A DNA stretch of 64,000 bases from Variovorax sp. JS1663. GTDB lineage: Bacteria; Pseudomonadota; Gammaproteobacteria; Burkholderiales; Burkholderiaceae_C. Location: NCBI RefSeq assembly GCF_002157355.1, contig NZ_LYMK01000029.1, positions 1 to 64,000 on the forward strand, written 5' to 3'. The notes under the pieces are model-generated. The model was not told where the DNA came from, ran no database searches, and worked only from the letters and a program-made list of their open reading frames with translations. Shown piece after piece: positions 51,703-60,337 of this stretch. Made by a program: the position numbers and the translations under genes. Numbering within the stretch: the stretch's first letter is position 1; every line of letters starts with the position of its first letter.

Positions 51703-52833
51703 TCAGGCCAGCGCTCGCTGGATCAGCAGCTTCTGGATGTCCGAGGTGCCTTCGTAGATCTGGCACACGCGCACGTCGCGGTAGATGCGCTCCAGCGGGA
51801 AGTCGTTGACGTAGCCATAGCCGCCCAAGGTCTGGATGGCCGCGCTGCAGACCCGTTCGGCCATCTCGCTGGCGAACAGCTTGGCCATGGCCGCCTCCTT
51901 CAGGCAGGGCAGGCCGGCATCGCGCAGGCTGGCCGCATGCCAGATCAGTTGCCGCGCGGCCTCCAGCTGCGTCGCGCAGTCCGCCAGGCGGAAGCCCACC
52001 GCCTGCTGCTCGAAAATGGCCTGGCCGAAGGCCTGCCGCTCCTTGGCATACGCGATGGCGACCTCGAAGGCGCTGCGCGCCATGCCCACGCTCTGGGCGG
52101 CGATGCCGATGCGTCCGCCCTCCAGCGCGCCGAGCGCAATCTTGTAGCCCTCGCCTTCCTGGCCGATCAGGTTCTCGGCCGGGATGCGGCAGCCGTCGAA
52201 GTTGATCTGGGCGGTGTCGCTGGAATGCTGGCCCAGCTTGTCCTCCAGCCGGGCCACGGTGTAGCCGGGCGCATCGGTTGGCACGATGAAGGCGCTCATC
52301 CCGCGCTTGCCCGCGCCCTTGTCGGTGACCGCGATGACGATCGCGACCTGCCCGTTCTTGCCGCTGGTGATGAACTGCTTGACGCCATCGATCACCCAGC
52401 CGTCGCCGTCCCTGCGCGCGGTGGTGCGCAACGACGACGCATCGCTGCCCGCCTGCGGCTCTGTCAGGCAGAAGGCGCCGAGCATCTGTCCCTGCGCCAG
52501 CGGCTGCAGCCATTGCTTCTTCTGCGCCGCATTGCCGTAGCGCATGAGGATGGCGTTGACCGGGCAGTTGGTGACGCTGATGGCGGTGCTGGTGCCGCCG
52601 TCGCCGGCCGCGATTTCCTCCAGCACCAGGGCCAGGGTGAGGTAGTCGAGGCCAGCGCCGCCGTCCTCCTCGGGCACGCAGATGCCGTAGGCGCCCAGCG
52701 CCGCGAGGCCGGCATGCGCCTCCTTGGGGAACAGGTGCTCGCGGTCCCAGCGCGCGGCATGGGGCCACAGCTGTTCCTGCGCGAAGGCGCGCACCGCGTC
52801 GCGGATGGCTTCCTGGTCGGGGGTCAGCAGCAT
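51703..52833 (-). CDS. Acyl-CoA dehydrogenase
   Basis: A 376-residue flavoprotein dehydrogenase. LGAFCLTEPQAGSDASSLRT (FAD and substrate contact, about 116-135), FITSGKNGQVAIVIAVT, and the C-terminal LGGYGYVNDFPLERIYRDVR and YEGTSDIQKLLI are family signatures. The substrate chain length is not shown by sequence. A strong AGGAGG precedes the ATG, 19 bases after the M20 peptidase stop, so the two are co-read. Confidence 0.92.
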   Translation of the reverse strand: MLLTPDQEAIRDAVRAFAQEQLWPHAARWDREHLFPKEAHAGLAALGAYGICVPEEDGGAGLDYLTLALVLEEIAAGDGGTSTAISVTNCPVNAILMRYGNAAQKKQWLQPLAQGQMLGAFCLTEPQAGSDASSLRTTARRDGDGWVIDGVKQFITSGKNGQVAIVIAVTDKGAGKRGMSAFIVPTDAPGYTVARLEDKLGQHSSDTAQINFDGCRIPAENLIGQEGEGYKIALGALEGGRIGIAAQSVGMARSAFEVAIAYAKERQAFGQAIFEQQAVGFRLADCATQLEAARQLIWHAASLRDAGLPCLKEAAMAKLFASEMAERVCSAAIQTLGGYGYVNDFPLERIYRDVRVCQIYEGTSDIQKLLIQRALA

Positions 52834-52852
52834 GGGGCCTCCTGGGTGACGG

Positions 52853-54100
52853 TCACTTCGAGGCGCCGAGGTCCATGATCAGCTTGCCGGCCATGTACAG
52901 GCGGCGCGGGATCGCGTCGATCATCACGTACTCGGCCTGGTCGCTGTGGTAGCCGAAGCCCGGCAGGCCCAGGCTCTCGATCACCGGCTTGCCGGACAGG
53001 GCGGCATAGGCGGCGTCGGTGCCGCCGCCGGTGCGCTCCTCGATGCCCAGGGTGCCGCCGGCCTCCTTGTAATAGACCACCGCCTTGTCGACCAGCTTCT
53101 TGCCGCCCTCGCCCGCATTGAAGGCCGGACGGCCGCGGGTGACCAGCACCTGGACCTCCGCGTCCTTGAGCTTCTTCTTCTGCGCGCGCTCCTGCAGCGT
53201 CTTCATCGCGGCCTCGAAGTCCTCGTTGCGCGCGTAGCGCACATCGGCATTGAGGGTGGCGCTGTCGGGGATGATGTTGGAGACCGCGCCAGCCTTGGCG
53301 ATGGTCCAGTTGAAGCGCAGGTTCTTCGACTTGTCGTCCAGGTCCATGGTGCGCAGCACCAGGTCGGAGGCCTCGACCAGCGCGTTGACGCCCAGCTCCG
53401 GCGCCGCGCCCGCGTGCGAAGCCTTGCCCTTGATGTTGACCTGCACGTAGGCGATGCCGGAGGTGCCCAGCGACAGCTTCTCGGACTCGGCACCGGTGGG
53501 CTCGAAGGACAACACGAAGTCGCTGGCCTTGGCCTCTTCCTGGATCAGGTCGCGCGAGCCGAAGGAGCCTTTTTCCTCGTCGGTGTTGTACAGCACGGTG
53601 AGGGTGCCGAAGTCCTGGAAGCCGCGCGCCTTCAGCAGCTTGAGGGTGTGCAGGATGACGGCGTTGCCGCCCTTGTCGTCCGCGATGCCGGGACCGTAGG
53701 CCTTGTTGCCCTCGACGCGGAACGGCGCCTTGGCGAGGATGCCCTTGAGGTACACCGTGTCCATGTGGGACATGAGCAGGATGTTCTTGCCGCCCTTGCC
53801 CTTGAGCTTGCCGACGATGTTGTCGCCGACCACCAGGCCGGCCGACTTGTGTCGGGTGACGGTGAAGCCCAGCGCCTTGAGCTCGTCCTTGAAGAACTTG
53901 CCGGCAGCCGCCAGACCTTCGGCATCCCCTGTGCCGGTCTCGATGTTGACCAGGCGCTCCAGCGTCTTGACCACGGCCGGCTGTTCGGCGGTGGCGGCCG
54001 CGAACAGGGCCTCGTCACGGGTCTGGCTCCAGGCAGTGGACGCAAGAAAGGCAGTGGAAAGAAGGGCGGCCAGTGCGCTGTGATGGAAGGCCGGATGCAT
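52853..54100 (-). CDS. Secreted M20 metallopeptidase (glutamate carboxypeptidase-like)
   Basis: A 415-residue exported zinc peptidase. After a signal peptide (about 1-25, ending STAWS) come the M20 motifs: LLMSHMDTVY with zinc His, GPGIADDKGGNAV with the bridging Asp, YNTDEEKGSFGS with the catalytic Glu pair, and GGTDAAYAAL near the C-terminus. It resembles carboxypeptidase G2, which removes C-terminal glutamate from folates and peptides. GGGAG stands 8 bases before ATG 54100. Confidence 0.9.
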   Translation of the reverse strand: MHPAFHHSALAALLSTAFLASTAWSQTRDEALFAAATAEQPAVVKTLERLVNIETGTGDAEGLAAAGKFFKDELKALGFTVTRHKSAGLVVGDNIVGKLKGKGGKNILLMSHMDTVYLKGILAKAPFRVEGNKAYGPGIADDKGGNAVILHTLKLLKARGFQDFGTLTVLYNTDEEKGSFGSRDLIQEEAKASDFVLSFEPTGAESEKLSLGTSGIAYVQVNIKGKASHAGAAPELGVNALVEASDLVLRTMDLDDKSKNLRFNWTIAKAGAVSNIIPDSATLNADVRYARNEDFEAAMKTLQERAQKKKLKDAEVQVLVTRGRPAFNAGEGGKKLVDKAVVYYKEAGGTLGIEERTGGGTDAAYAALSGKPVIESLGLPGFGYHSDQAEYVMIDAIPRRLYMAGKLIMDLGASK

Positions 54101-54178
54101 GTGGTGAGTCTCCCGTAATGGATTAACACTCCATTCTAGGAGTGCATGTATGCGACAGGAGCTGCCAGGCGCAGGCGC

Positions 54179-54206
54179 AAAAAAAGTCACCGGCGCCTGC
54201 CGGTGA
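54179..54206 (-). terminator. Rho-independent terminator of the 54228-54740 gene
   Basis: TCACCGG and CCGGTGA form a 7-bp stem with a six-base loop, followed on the minus strand by seven T. It lies 22 bases beyond the stop codon of the hypothetical gene and upstream of the M20 peptidase. Confidence 0.85.
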
Positions 54207-54227
54207 TCGCAAAAATTGTCAGGCGCT

Positions 54228-54740
54228 TCAGGCGGCCTGCAGCGAGGCAGCCGACCTCGCGAGGGCACGCGCGCTGAGCTGCGCGCTGGTTCGCAGCACG
54301 CCTTGCCAGTACCGCTCCACCGCCTCGAGGCCGCCGGCCTTTTCCTGCTGCTCGAAGGGCAGGAACAGGGTCCAGTCGTTGAGGCCGAGGAAATGAGAAC
54401 GAAAGACGTCGCCGTGAAAACCCGCAGTCTCTTCTGCCGTCACATCCCGCGTGATGTAGCGGCCGTTCGCGAACTGGGCTTCGAGGGCATCGAGATAGGC
54501 GCCGGCCATGGCGACCCGAATCCTGGCGAGCTCGTCCTCGGTGAGGCGCTGCGCGGTCTCCAGCGAAAGACCGGGCACGACACCGCCTTTCGTGCCGGCA
54601 GCCCCGTCGATGTCGCCGGTCGCCCAGCATGCGTAGTAATAGCCGCGGTCCGCGAAATAGCTGTAGAACGAAACGACGCGCCCCCTGGACAGGAGAGCGC
54701 GCAGCTCGCGGCACTGGACCTTCGAGATCGAAGATGGCAT
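54228..54740 (-). CDS. Hypothetical protein, 170 residues
   Basis: I do not recognise this protein. It is soluble, starts MPSSISKVQCRELR, holds an aromatic-rich stretch VVSFYSYFADRGYYYACW (about residues 22-39) and a helical C-terminal tail rich in Ala and Ser. GGAG lies 5 bases before ATG 54740, and its own terminator follows, so it is a single-gene unit. The shape, with no signal peptide and no membrane segment, suggests a small cytoplasmic protein. Confidence 0.7.
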   Translation of the reverse strand: MPSSISKVQCRELRALLSRGRVVSFYSYFADRGYYYACWATGDIDGAAGTKGGVVPGLSLETAQRLTEDELARIRVAMAGAYLDALEAQFANGRYITRDVTAEETAGFHGDVFRSHFLGLNDWTLFLPFEQQEKAGGLEAVERYWQGVLRTSAQLSARALARSAASLQAA

Positions 54741-54843
54741 GAACACTCCAGCAAGGGTCGATCGCACACCGAATGGCGGTACCCCTTGCCCACATCACCG
54801 CCTTCGACCCGGCTCGAACTGCAGTTATCGTGCCCGCGCGCAT

Positions 54844-56028
54844 TCAGACCAGTTCGAGCGCGACGGCGGTGCCTTCGCCGCCGCCGATGCACAGCGTCGC
54901 CACGCCGCGCTTCTTGCCCTTTTGCTGCAGTGCATGAATCAGCGTGACCATGATGCGCGCGCCGCTCGCGCCGATCGGGTGGCCCAGGGCGCAGGCGCCG
55001 CCATGCACGTTGACCGCCGCGTGCGGCACGCCGAGCTCGTGCATCAGCGCCATCGGCACCACGGCGAAGGCCTCGTTGACCTCCCACAGGTCCACGTCCT
55101 TCACGCCCCAGCCGGTCTTCTTGAAGAGCTTGGCCACCGCCCCCACCGGCGCGGTCGAAAACCACTCGGGCTGCTGCGCATGGGTGGCGTGACCGAGGAT
55201 GCGCGCGATCGGCTTGGCGCCCAGCTTCTTCGCGGTGCTCTCGGTCATCATCACCAGCGCCGCCGCGCCGTCGTTGATCGAGGAGCTGGAGGCGGCGGTG
55301 ATGGTGCCGCCCTCTTTCTTGAAGGCAGGCTTGAGCGTGGGAATCTTGTCGAGCCTGACCTTGCCCGGGCCCTCGTCGATCTCGATCAGCGTGTCGCCGG
55401 CGCGGCCCTTGACCAGCACCGGCGCGATCTCGGCCTTGAAGGCGCCCGAGCTGGTGGCCGCCTTGGCGCGCTCCACGCTGGCGATGGCGAACTCGTCCTG
55501 CTGCGCGCGCGTGAACTTGTACTTGGCGGCGCAGTCCTCGCCGAAGGTGCCCATGGAGCGGCCGGGCTGGTAGGCGTCCTCCAGGCCGTCGAGCATCATG
55601 TGGTCGAAGATGCGGTCGTGGCCCATCCGGTAGCCGCCGCGGCCCTTGAGCATCAGGTAGGGCGCGTTGGTCATGCTTTCCATGCCGCCGGCCACCATCA
55701 GCTCGTGGGTGCCGGCCAGCAGCATGTCGTACGCCAGCATCGCGGCCTTCATGGCCGAGCCGCACATCTTGCTGAGGGTGACGGCCCCCGCGCTGTCGGG
55801 CAGGCCGCCCTTGTAGGCCGCCTGGCGCGCCGGGGCCTGGCCCTGGCCGGCCATCAGGCAGTTGCCGAACAGCACCTCGCCGACAGCGTCGGCCGCGATG
55901 CCGGCACGCTCGACGGCGGCCTTGATGGCCACGCCGCCGAGGTCATGGGCTGCGAGGGAAGAGAAATCGCCCTGGAAGCCACCCATGGGGGTGCGGGCGG
56001 CGCCGACGATGACGATGGATTCACTCAT
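54844..56028 (-). CDS. Acetyl-CoA acetyltransferase (thiolase)
   Basis: A 394-residue degradative/biosynthetic thiolase. The catalytic residues are Cys89 in SKMCGSAMKA, His350 in ALGHPIGASGAR, and Cys380 in CIGGGEGTA; VNEAFAVVPMALM is the oxyanion region. Length and motifs fit acetoacetyl-CoA thiolases (PhaA/AtoB). It could finish leucine breakdown by splitting acetoacetyl-CoA, but it lies away from the liu genes and may serve polyhydroxybutyrate or fatty acids instead. Confidence 0.93.
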   Translation of the reverse strand: MSESIVIVGAARTPMGGFQGDFSSLAAHDLGGVAIKAAVERAGIAADAVGEVLFGNCLMAGQGQAPARQAAYKGGLPDSAGAVTLSKMCGSAMKAAMLAYDMLLAGTHELMVAGGMESMTNAPYLMLKGRGGYRMGHDRIFDHMMLDGLEDAYQPGRSMGTFGEDCAAKYKFTRAQQDEFAIASVERAKAATSSGAFKAEIAPVLVKGRAGDTLIEIDEGPGKVRLDKIPTLKPAFKKEGGTITAASSSSINDGAAALVMMTESTAKKLGAKPIARILGHATHAQQPEWFSTAPVGAVAKLFKKTGWGVKDVDLWEVNEAFAVVPMALMHELGVPHAAVNVHGGACALGHPIGASGARIMVTLIHALQQKGKKRGVATLCIGGGEGTAVALELV

Positions 56029-56099
56029 GAACGATCTCCTTGAAAAAAATGGTCTGTCGTCAGTTCAAAGTCACATGCCCTTCATAGGCCTATTCAGGG

Positions 56100-56187
56100 A
56101 ACACCGCGGACCGGCTTTGCCGGGCCGCTGGTGTTGCCCCCAGTGAGGGGGTTGGCGGAGCGACACGAAGTGCGCACAGCCTGGGGG
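56100..56187. repeat. Structured intergenic repeat before aceK end
   Basis: A 15-bp hairpin (AACACCGCGGACCGG at 56100-56114 with CCGGGCCGC and GGTGTT at 56120-56135, one bulge) is followed by a CCCCC/GGGGG hairpin (56137-56151) whose left arm can pair instead with CTGGGGG at 56181-56187. It fills the gap between aceK and the thiolase gene and looks like a dispersed betaproteobacterial repeat. Confidence 0.6.
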
Positions 56188-56191
56188 AAAG

Positions 56192-58003
56192 CTAAAAATA
56201 AGGGGCGTGGCCGTCGTGGTGGAAACGGTGGGCCTCGTCATAGGGAAACACGTCGAGCATCTGGCCGGCCTGGATGCGCTCTTTGTGGCTCTGCCAGAAG
56301 CTCGCGTCGAGCAGGTCGGCATGGTGGGCCATGAAGGCCCGACGCACGGCCTCGTTGCCGAGCAGGAAAGGGCCGAAGGTCTCGGGGAACACGTCCTTCG
56401 GGCCGACCGAATACCAGACTTCGCCGCTCAGCTCGTCCTCCTCGTTGCGAGGGGTCGGCACGCGGCGGAAGTTGCATTCGGTGAGGTACTCGATCTCGTC
56501 GTAGTCGTAGAACACCACCTTGCCGCCGCGCGTGACGCCGAAGTTCTTCCACAGCATGTCGCCGGGAAAGATGTTGGCCGCGACCATGTCCTTGATGGCA
56601 TTCCCATACTCGACCACCGCATGCTCCAGCTGCTTGCCCGCCCGCTGGGCGTGCTCGGGATGCTCCATCTGGTCGAAGGCCTCCTGCAGGTAGATGTTCA
56701 GCGGGATCATCCGGCGCTCGATGTAGACGTGCTTGAGCACCACCTCCATCTCCCCGTTGCCGTCGCGGTCGCCGATCTCCAGCTGGCTGGGGGCGAACTG
56801 CCGGATCTCCTCGATCAGCTCCGGCTCGAATCGGTCCAGCGGGAAGCCGACGTTGCTGTACTCCAGCGTATCGGCCATGCGGCCCACGCGGTCGTGCTGC
56901 TTGACCAGCATGTACTTGCTCTTGATCTGCTCGCGCGTGGTGTCCTTCTGCGGAGGGTAGAAGTCCTTGATCACCTTGAACACGTAGGGGAAGGACGGCA
57001 GGTCGAACACCAGCATCACCATGCCCTTGATGCCCGGGGCGATGCGGAACCTGTCGGTGGAGTAGTTCAGGTGGTAGAGGAAGTCGCGGTAGAAGAGCGT
57101 CTTGCCCTGCTTGGCCAGGCCCAGGGCGTTGTAGATCTCGGCCCGCGGCTTGCGCGGCATCAGCGAGCGCAGGAACTGCACGTAGGCCGATGGCACCTCC
57201 ATGTCGACCATGAAGTAGGCCCGCGCGAAGCTGAACAGCATCTGCAGGTCCTCTTCCCCGAAGAGGGCTGCGTCGATGTAGAACTTGCCCGCGCGGTCGT
57301 GCAGGATCGGCAGCGCCAGCGGCAGCTCGATGAAGCCGTTGATGATCTTGCCCACCACGTAGGCGCCCTTGTTCCGGTAGAAGAGACCCGACAGCACCTG
57401 CACCTGGAAGTTGGCGCGCAGCTTGACCTGGTGGAAACGCCCGAGGATGGCAGCGGCCACGCGCTCGGCGTCACGCTGGATGTCGGCGAAGCGCCCCAGC
57501 AGCGCATAGTCCTCCAGCAGCTGGCGGACCGTGTCGGCCAGCGTGTGCTGCTCGGGGTAGTAGGCGCGATAGGTCGGCGCGCCGCGCGGCTCGAGGTACT
57601 CGGTGCTGACGGCCGGCCGCACGAAGATGAAGTCGTTCTGGAAGTAGGCCCGGTGCAGGATCTTGGTGGTCACCGAGTTGAAGAAGGTCTCGGCCAGCTC
57701 GGGCTGGTGGTGGTCGACCAGGAGGCCGATGAAGTGCAGCTTGACCTGGTGCCACACGTCCATGGGCTGCTCGCCGGCCTTGAACTCCTTCTCGAGCCGG
57801 GCCACGGCCTCGCTCACGCGCAGGTCGTAGAACTCGATGCGCTCCCGCTGGGCGCGCTGCTGGCCCGACCAGTCGGCCGTCTCGAACCGGTGCTTGGCCC
57901 GCGCCGACTCGGCGCGGAACAGCCGGTAGTGGCGGTCGAAACCGTCACGCATCGCCTTCGCGATGTCGTAGGCCAGCGGCGAGTCGAGGCGCTGCGGGAA
58001 CAT
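56192..58003 (-). CDS. aceK: Isocitrate dehydrogenase kinase/phosphatase
   Basis: A 603-residue bifunctional enzyme that phosphorylates and dephosphorylates isocitrate dehydrogenase, sending carbon to the glyoxylate shunt on acetate or fatty acids. Family segments include GIKGMVMLVFDLPSFPYVFK (about residues 325-344), the ATP-binding lysine therein, and FGVTRGGKVVFYDYDEIEYL (about 482-501) with the kinase metal site. The start has no Shine-Dalgarno but lies 9 bases after the carbonic anhydrase stop, so translation is probably coupled. Confidence 0.96.
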   Translation of the reverse strand: MFPQRLDSPLAYDIAKAMRDGFDRHYRLFRAESARAKHRFETADWSGQQRAQRERIEFYDLRVSEAVARLEKEFKAGEQPMDVWHQVKLHFIGLLVDHHQPELAETFFNSVTTKILHRAYFQNDFIFVRPAVSTEYLEPRGAPTYRAYYPEQHTLADTVRQLLEDYALLGRFADIQRDAERVAAAILGRFHQVKLRANFQVQVLSGLFYRNKGAYVVGKIINGFIELPLALPILHDRAGKFYIDAALFGEEDLQMLFSFARAYFMVDMEVPSAYVQFLRSLMPRKPRAEIYNALGLAKQGKTLFYRDFLYHLNYSTDRFRIAPGIKGMVMLVFDLPSFPYVFKVIKDFYPPQKDTTREQIKSKYMLVKQHDRVGRMADTLEYSNVGFPLDRFEPELIEEIRQFAPSQLEIGDRDGNGEMEVVLKHVYIERRMIPLNIYLQEAFDQMEHPEHAQRAGKQLEHAVVEYGNAIKDMVAANIFPGDMLWKNFGVTRGGKVVFYDYDEIEYLTECNFRRVPTPRNEEDELSGEVWYSVGPKDVFPETFGPFLLGNEAVRRAFMAHHADLLDASFWQSHKERIQAGQMLDVFPYDEAHRFHHDGHAPYF

Positions 58004-58012
58004 GGGCGTCGT

Positions 58013-58741
58013 TCAGGCGGCCGGCTGGGCCTCGCCGGGACCGGGCTGCTGGGCCTGCTGCTCCTCGGCCAGCTTGCTCCACTTGTAGCGGATGCGCTGC
58101 ACGGCGGCCTTGTACAGCGCCTCGATCGGCTTGGACCCGTCGAGCGTCATGCCCAGGTCCTGCAGCAACCCGTCGTGCACGCCGAAGGCCCAACCGTGGA
58201 TGGCGACGGACTGGCCGCGGCTCCAGGCATCTTCCATGACGGTGCTGACCGCCACGTTGATCACCTGCTCGGTCACGTTGAGCTCGCACAGCGCATTGGC
58301 GCGCAGCGCCTCGGGCAGGGAGTTGAGCAGCACGCGGTGACGGTCGCGCACGTCCTGGATGTGGCGGATCCAGTTGTCGGCCAGGCCGATGCGCGCGCCT
58401 TCCAGCGCGGCCTGGACGCCCCCGCAGCCATAGTGCCCCACCACCATGATGTGCCGGACCTTGAGGCGCTCGACCGCGAACTGGATGGCCGACAGCGCGT
58501 TGAGGTCGGAGTGCACCACGATGTTGGCCACGTTGCGGTGGACAAACACCTCGCCCGGCTCCAGACCTGTGATCTGGTTGGCCGGCACGCGGCTGTCGGA
58601 GCAGCCGATCCACATGTACTTGGGCGTCTGCTGCTTCACCAGGCTGGTGAAGAAGCCGGGACGGTCGCGCTCCATGCGTGAGGACCAGGAGCGGTTGTGG
58701 GCGAAGAGGTCCTCGAGGTTGTCGGGCGTGTCGTTGTCCAT
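58013..58741 (-). CDS. can: Beta-carbonic anhydrase
   Basis: A 242-residue zinc enzyme interconverting CO2 and bicarbonate. Zinc ligands are Cys47 and Asp49 in WIGCSDSRVPA, and His103 and Cys106 in VVGHYGCGGV; the Asp-Arg pair D49-R51 is the type I dyad. Sequence is close to Escherichia coli Can. It precedes aceK by 9 bases as a two-gene unit. Bicarbonate is the substrate of biotin-dependent carboxylases, such as the one in this window, though no direct link is shown. Confidence 0.95.
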   Translation of the reverse strand: MDNDTPDNLEDLFAHNRSWSSRMERDRPGFFTSLVKQQTPKYMWIGCSDSRVPANQITGLEPGEVFVHRNVANIVVHSDLNALSAIQFAVERLKVRHIMVVGHYGCGGVQAALEGARIGLADNWIRHIQDVRDRHRVLLNSLPEALRANALCELNVTEQVINVAVSTVMEDAWSRGQSVAIHGWAFGVHDGLLQDLGMTLDGSKPIEALYKAAVQRIRYKWSKLAEEQQAQQPGPGEAQPAA

Positions 58742-58781
58742 GGTCTTCTTGCGGTTGGGTTGGGGGATGGTGAAGGGGTTG

Positions 58782-59177
58782 TCAGCGGTTCTTCGGCCGG
58801 GTCGCCCGCGCGAGCGCCGTCCGGGCCTGTCTTTCCTGGGCGCGCACCTCGGCGAGATTGGCCTGCAGCACCTCGAGCTGGGCCTCGAGCTGAGCCCGGT
58901 GGCCGCCCAGCACGCCGAGGAAGCGCTCCAGCTGGGCCACCGTGTCGCGCGGGCTGTCGTACATGTCGAGGATGTCCTTGACCTCGTTGAGCTTGAGGCC
59001 CAGCCGCTTGGCGCGCAGCGTGAGCGTCAGCCGCGTGCGGTCGCGCGCGCTGTAGACGCGCTGCTGGCCGGCGCGCGCGGGCGCAAGCAGGCCCACGTCC
59101 TCGTAGAAGCGGATGGCCCGGGTGGTGAGGTCGAACTCGCGGGCGAGCTCGCCGATGGTGAAGGTCTGCGTGGACAT
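58782..59177 (-). CDS. MerR family regulator, LiuR-like
   Basis: A 131-residue regulator. FTIGELAREFDLTTRAIRFYEDVGLL (about residues 5-30, quoted as pieces TIGELAREF, TTRAIRFYE, VGLL) is the MerR DNA-binding helix, RVYSARDRTRLTLTLRAKRLGL the wing, and a C-terminal coiled coil (about 75-125) forms the dimer. It resembles LiuR, the regulator of branched-chain amino-acid breakdown, and lacks the cysteines of metal-sensing MerR proteins. ATG 59177 is preferred over 59249. Divergent from a metallo-hydrolase with an ACGT-rich operator between. Confidence 0.88.
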   Translation of the reverse strand: MSTQTFTIGELAREFDLTTRAIRFYEDVGLLAPARAGQQRVYSARDRTRLTLTLRAKRLGLKLNEVKDILDMYDSPRDTVAQLERFLGVLGGHRAQLEAQLEVLQANLAEVRAQERQARTALARATRPKNR

Positions 59178-59248
59178 GAATCGGGTCGGCCATCCCGGCG
59201 GCGACAGCGGATTCTGCCGCTGCTGCCTACAATGATGGGTCTTCCCCA

Positions 59249-59269
59249 TGACGTTTACGTTAACGTCAA
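59249..59269. promoter_or_regulatory. ACGT-rich candidate operator of the MerR-type regulator
   Basis: The 21 bases contain three ACGT cores, with the perfect palindrome GACGTTAACGTC (59256-59267 approx.) and an overlapping ACGTTTACGT. It ends 6 bases before the metallo-hydrolase ATG and 72 bases from the regulator start. ACGT palindromes of this type are reported for LiuR regulators; assignment here is inference. Confidence 0.55.
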
Positions 59270-59275
59270 TCGTAC

Positions 59276-60337
59276 ATGAACCTCCTCGAACGCGAACTCC
59301 ATTACCCCCACGGCGACCTTCTCCCGGCTCCGGGCAGCAGTTTCGAGGTTCTGCCGGGCGTACGGTGGCTGCGCATGGCGCTGCCCTTCGCGCTGGACCA
59401 CATCAACCTCTGGCTGCTGCGCGACGAGATCGACGGCGTGGAGGGCTGGTCGGTGGTCGACTGCTGCATCGCGCACGACGCATCGCGCGCGCAATGGGAA
59501 CAGATCTTCGAGAACGAGTTGCAGGGCCTGCCCATCCTGCGGGTGATCGTGACCCACATGCATCCGGACCACATCGGCCTGGCCGACTGGCTGTGCCGGC
59601 GCTGGAACGCCCCGCTGTGGATCAGCAGCACCGACTACCACGTTGCGCGCGTGCTCACCTCCAGTGGCGACACGCTGGCCGGCGGCGACGCGGCGGCGGA
59701 CTTCTTCGCCTCGCATGGCATGACCGACCCCGAGGCGCTGAACGTGATCCGCGGACGCACCGGCTACTACGCCAACATGGTGCCCTCGGTGCCCGCTGCC
59801 TACGTGCGAATGATGGACGGCGACACCGTGCGCATCGGCGGGCGTGACTGGCGCTGCATCAGCGGTTACGGCCATGCGCCGGAGCACATCTCGCTGTACT
59901 GCGAGGCGCTGCATGCCCTGCTCGGCGGCGACATGATGCTGCCGCGCATCTCCAGCAACGTCAGCGTGCATGCAGGCGAGCCGGAGGCCGACCCGCTGCG
60001 GCTGTTCCTCGACAGCATCGACCGCTTCAATGCGCTGCCGGCCGACACGCTGGGCTTGCCCTCGCACGGCAAGCCTTTCACCGGGATCCACCAGCGCGTG
60101 AAGCAGCTGCGGGACCATCATCGCGACCGCCTGGCGGAACTGCAGGAAGCCTGCACCACGCGGCCGCTGTCCGCGGCCGAGGCCCTGCCCATCCTCTTCA
60201 AGCGCGCGCTCGACGTGCACCAGACCACCTTCGCCATGGGCGAGACGGTGGCCCACCTGCACACGCTGTACTTCCGGGGGCTGCTGCAGCGCCGCCGGGG
60301 CGAGGACGGGATCTGGCGTTTCGGCGCTTCTGCATGA
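59276..60337 (+). CDS. Metallo-beta-lactamase-fold hydrolase
   Basis: A 353-residue binuclear zinc hydrolase. VTHMHPDHIGLADWL (about residues 91-105) is the HxHxDH motif, HAPEHISLYCEALHALLGGDMML (pieces GHAPEHIS and LLGGDM) supplies further His and Asp ligands, and LPSHGKPF the last His. C-terminal residues about 260-350 form a helical domain. Related genes occur beside LiuR-like regulators, suggesting an acyl-CoA or lactone substrate, but this is not shown. The ATG used is only 6 bases past the operator; an ATG at 59375 is the next option. Overlaps the next gene by ATGA. Confidence 0.88.
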   Translation: MNLLERELHYPHGDLLPAPGSSFEVLPGVRWLRMALPFALDHINLWLLRDEIDGVEGWSVVDCCIAHDASRAQWEQIFENELQGLPILRVIVTHMHPDHIGLADWLCRRWNAPLWISSTDYHVARVLTSSGDTLAGGDAAADFFASHGMTDPEALNVIRGRTGYYANMVPSVPAAYVRMMDGDTVRIGGRDWRCISGYGHAPEHISLYCEALHALLGGDMMLPRISSNVSVHAGEPEADPLRLFLDSIDRFNALPADTLGLPSHGKPFTGIHQRVKQLRDHHRDRLAELQEACTTRPLSAAEALPILFKRALDVHQTTFAMGETVAHLHTLYFRGLLQRRRGEDGIWRFGASA

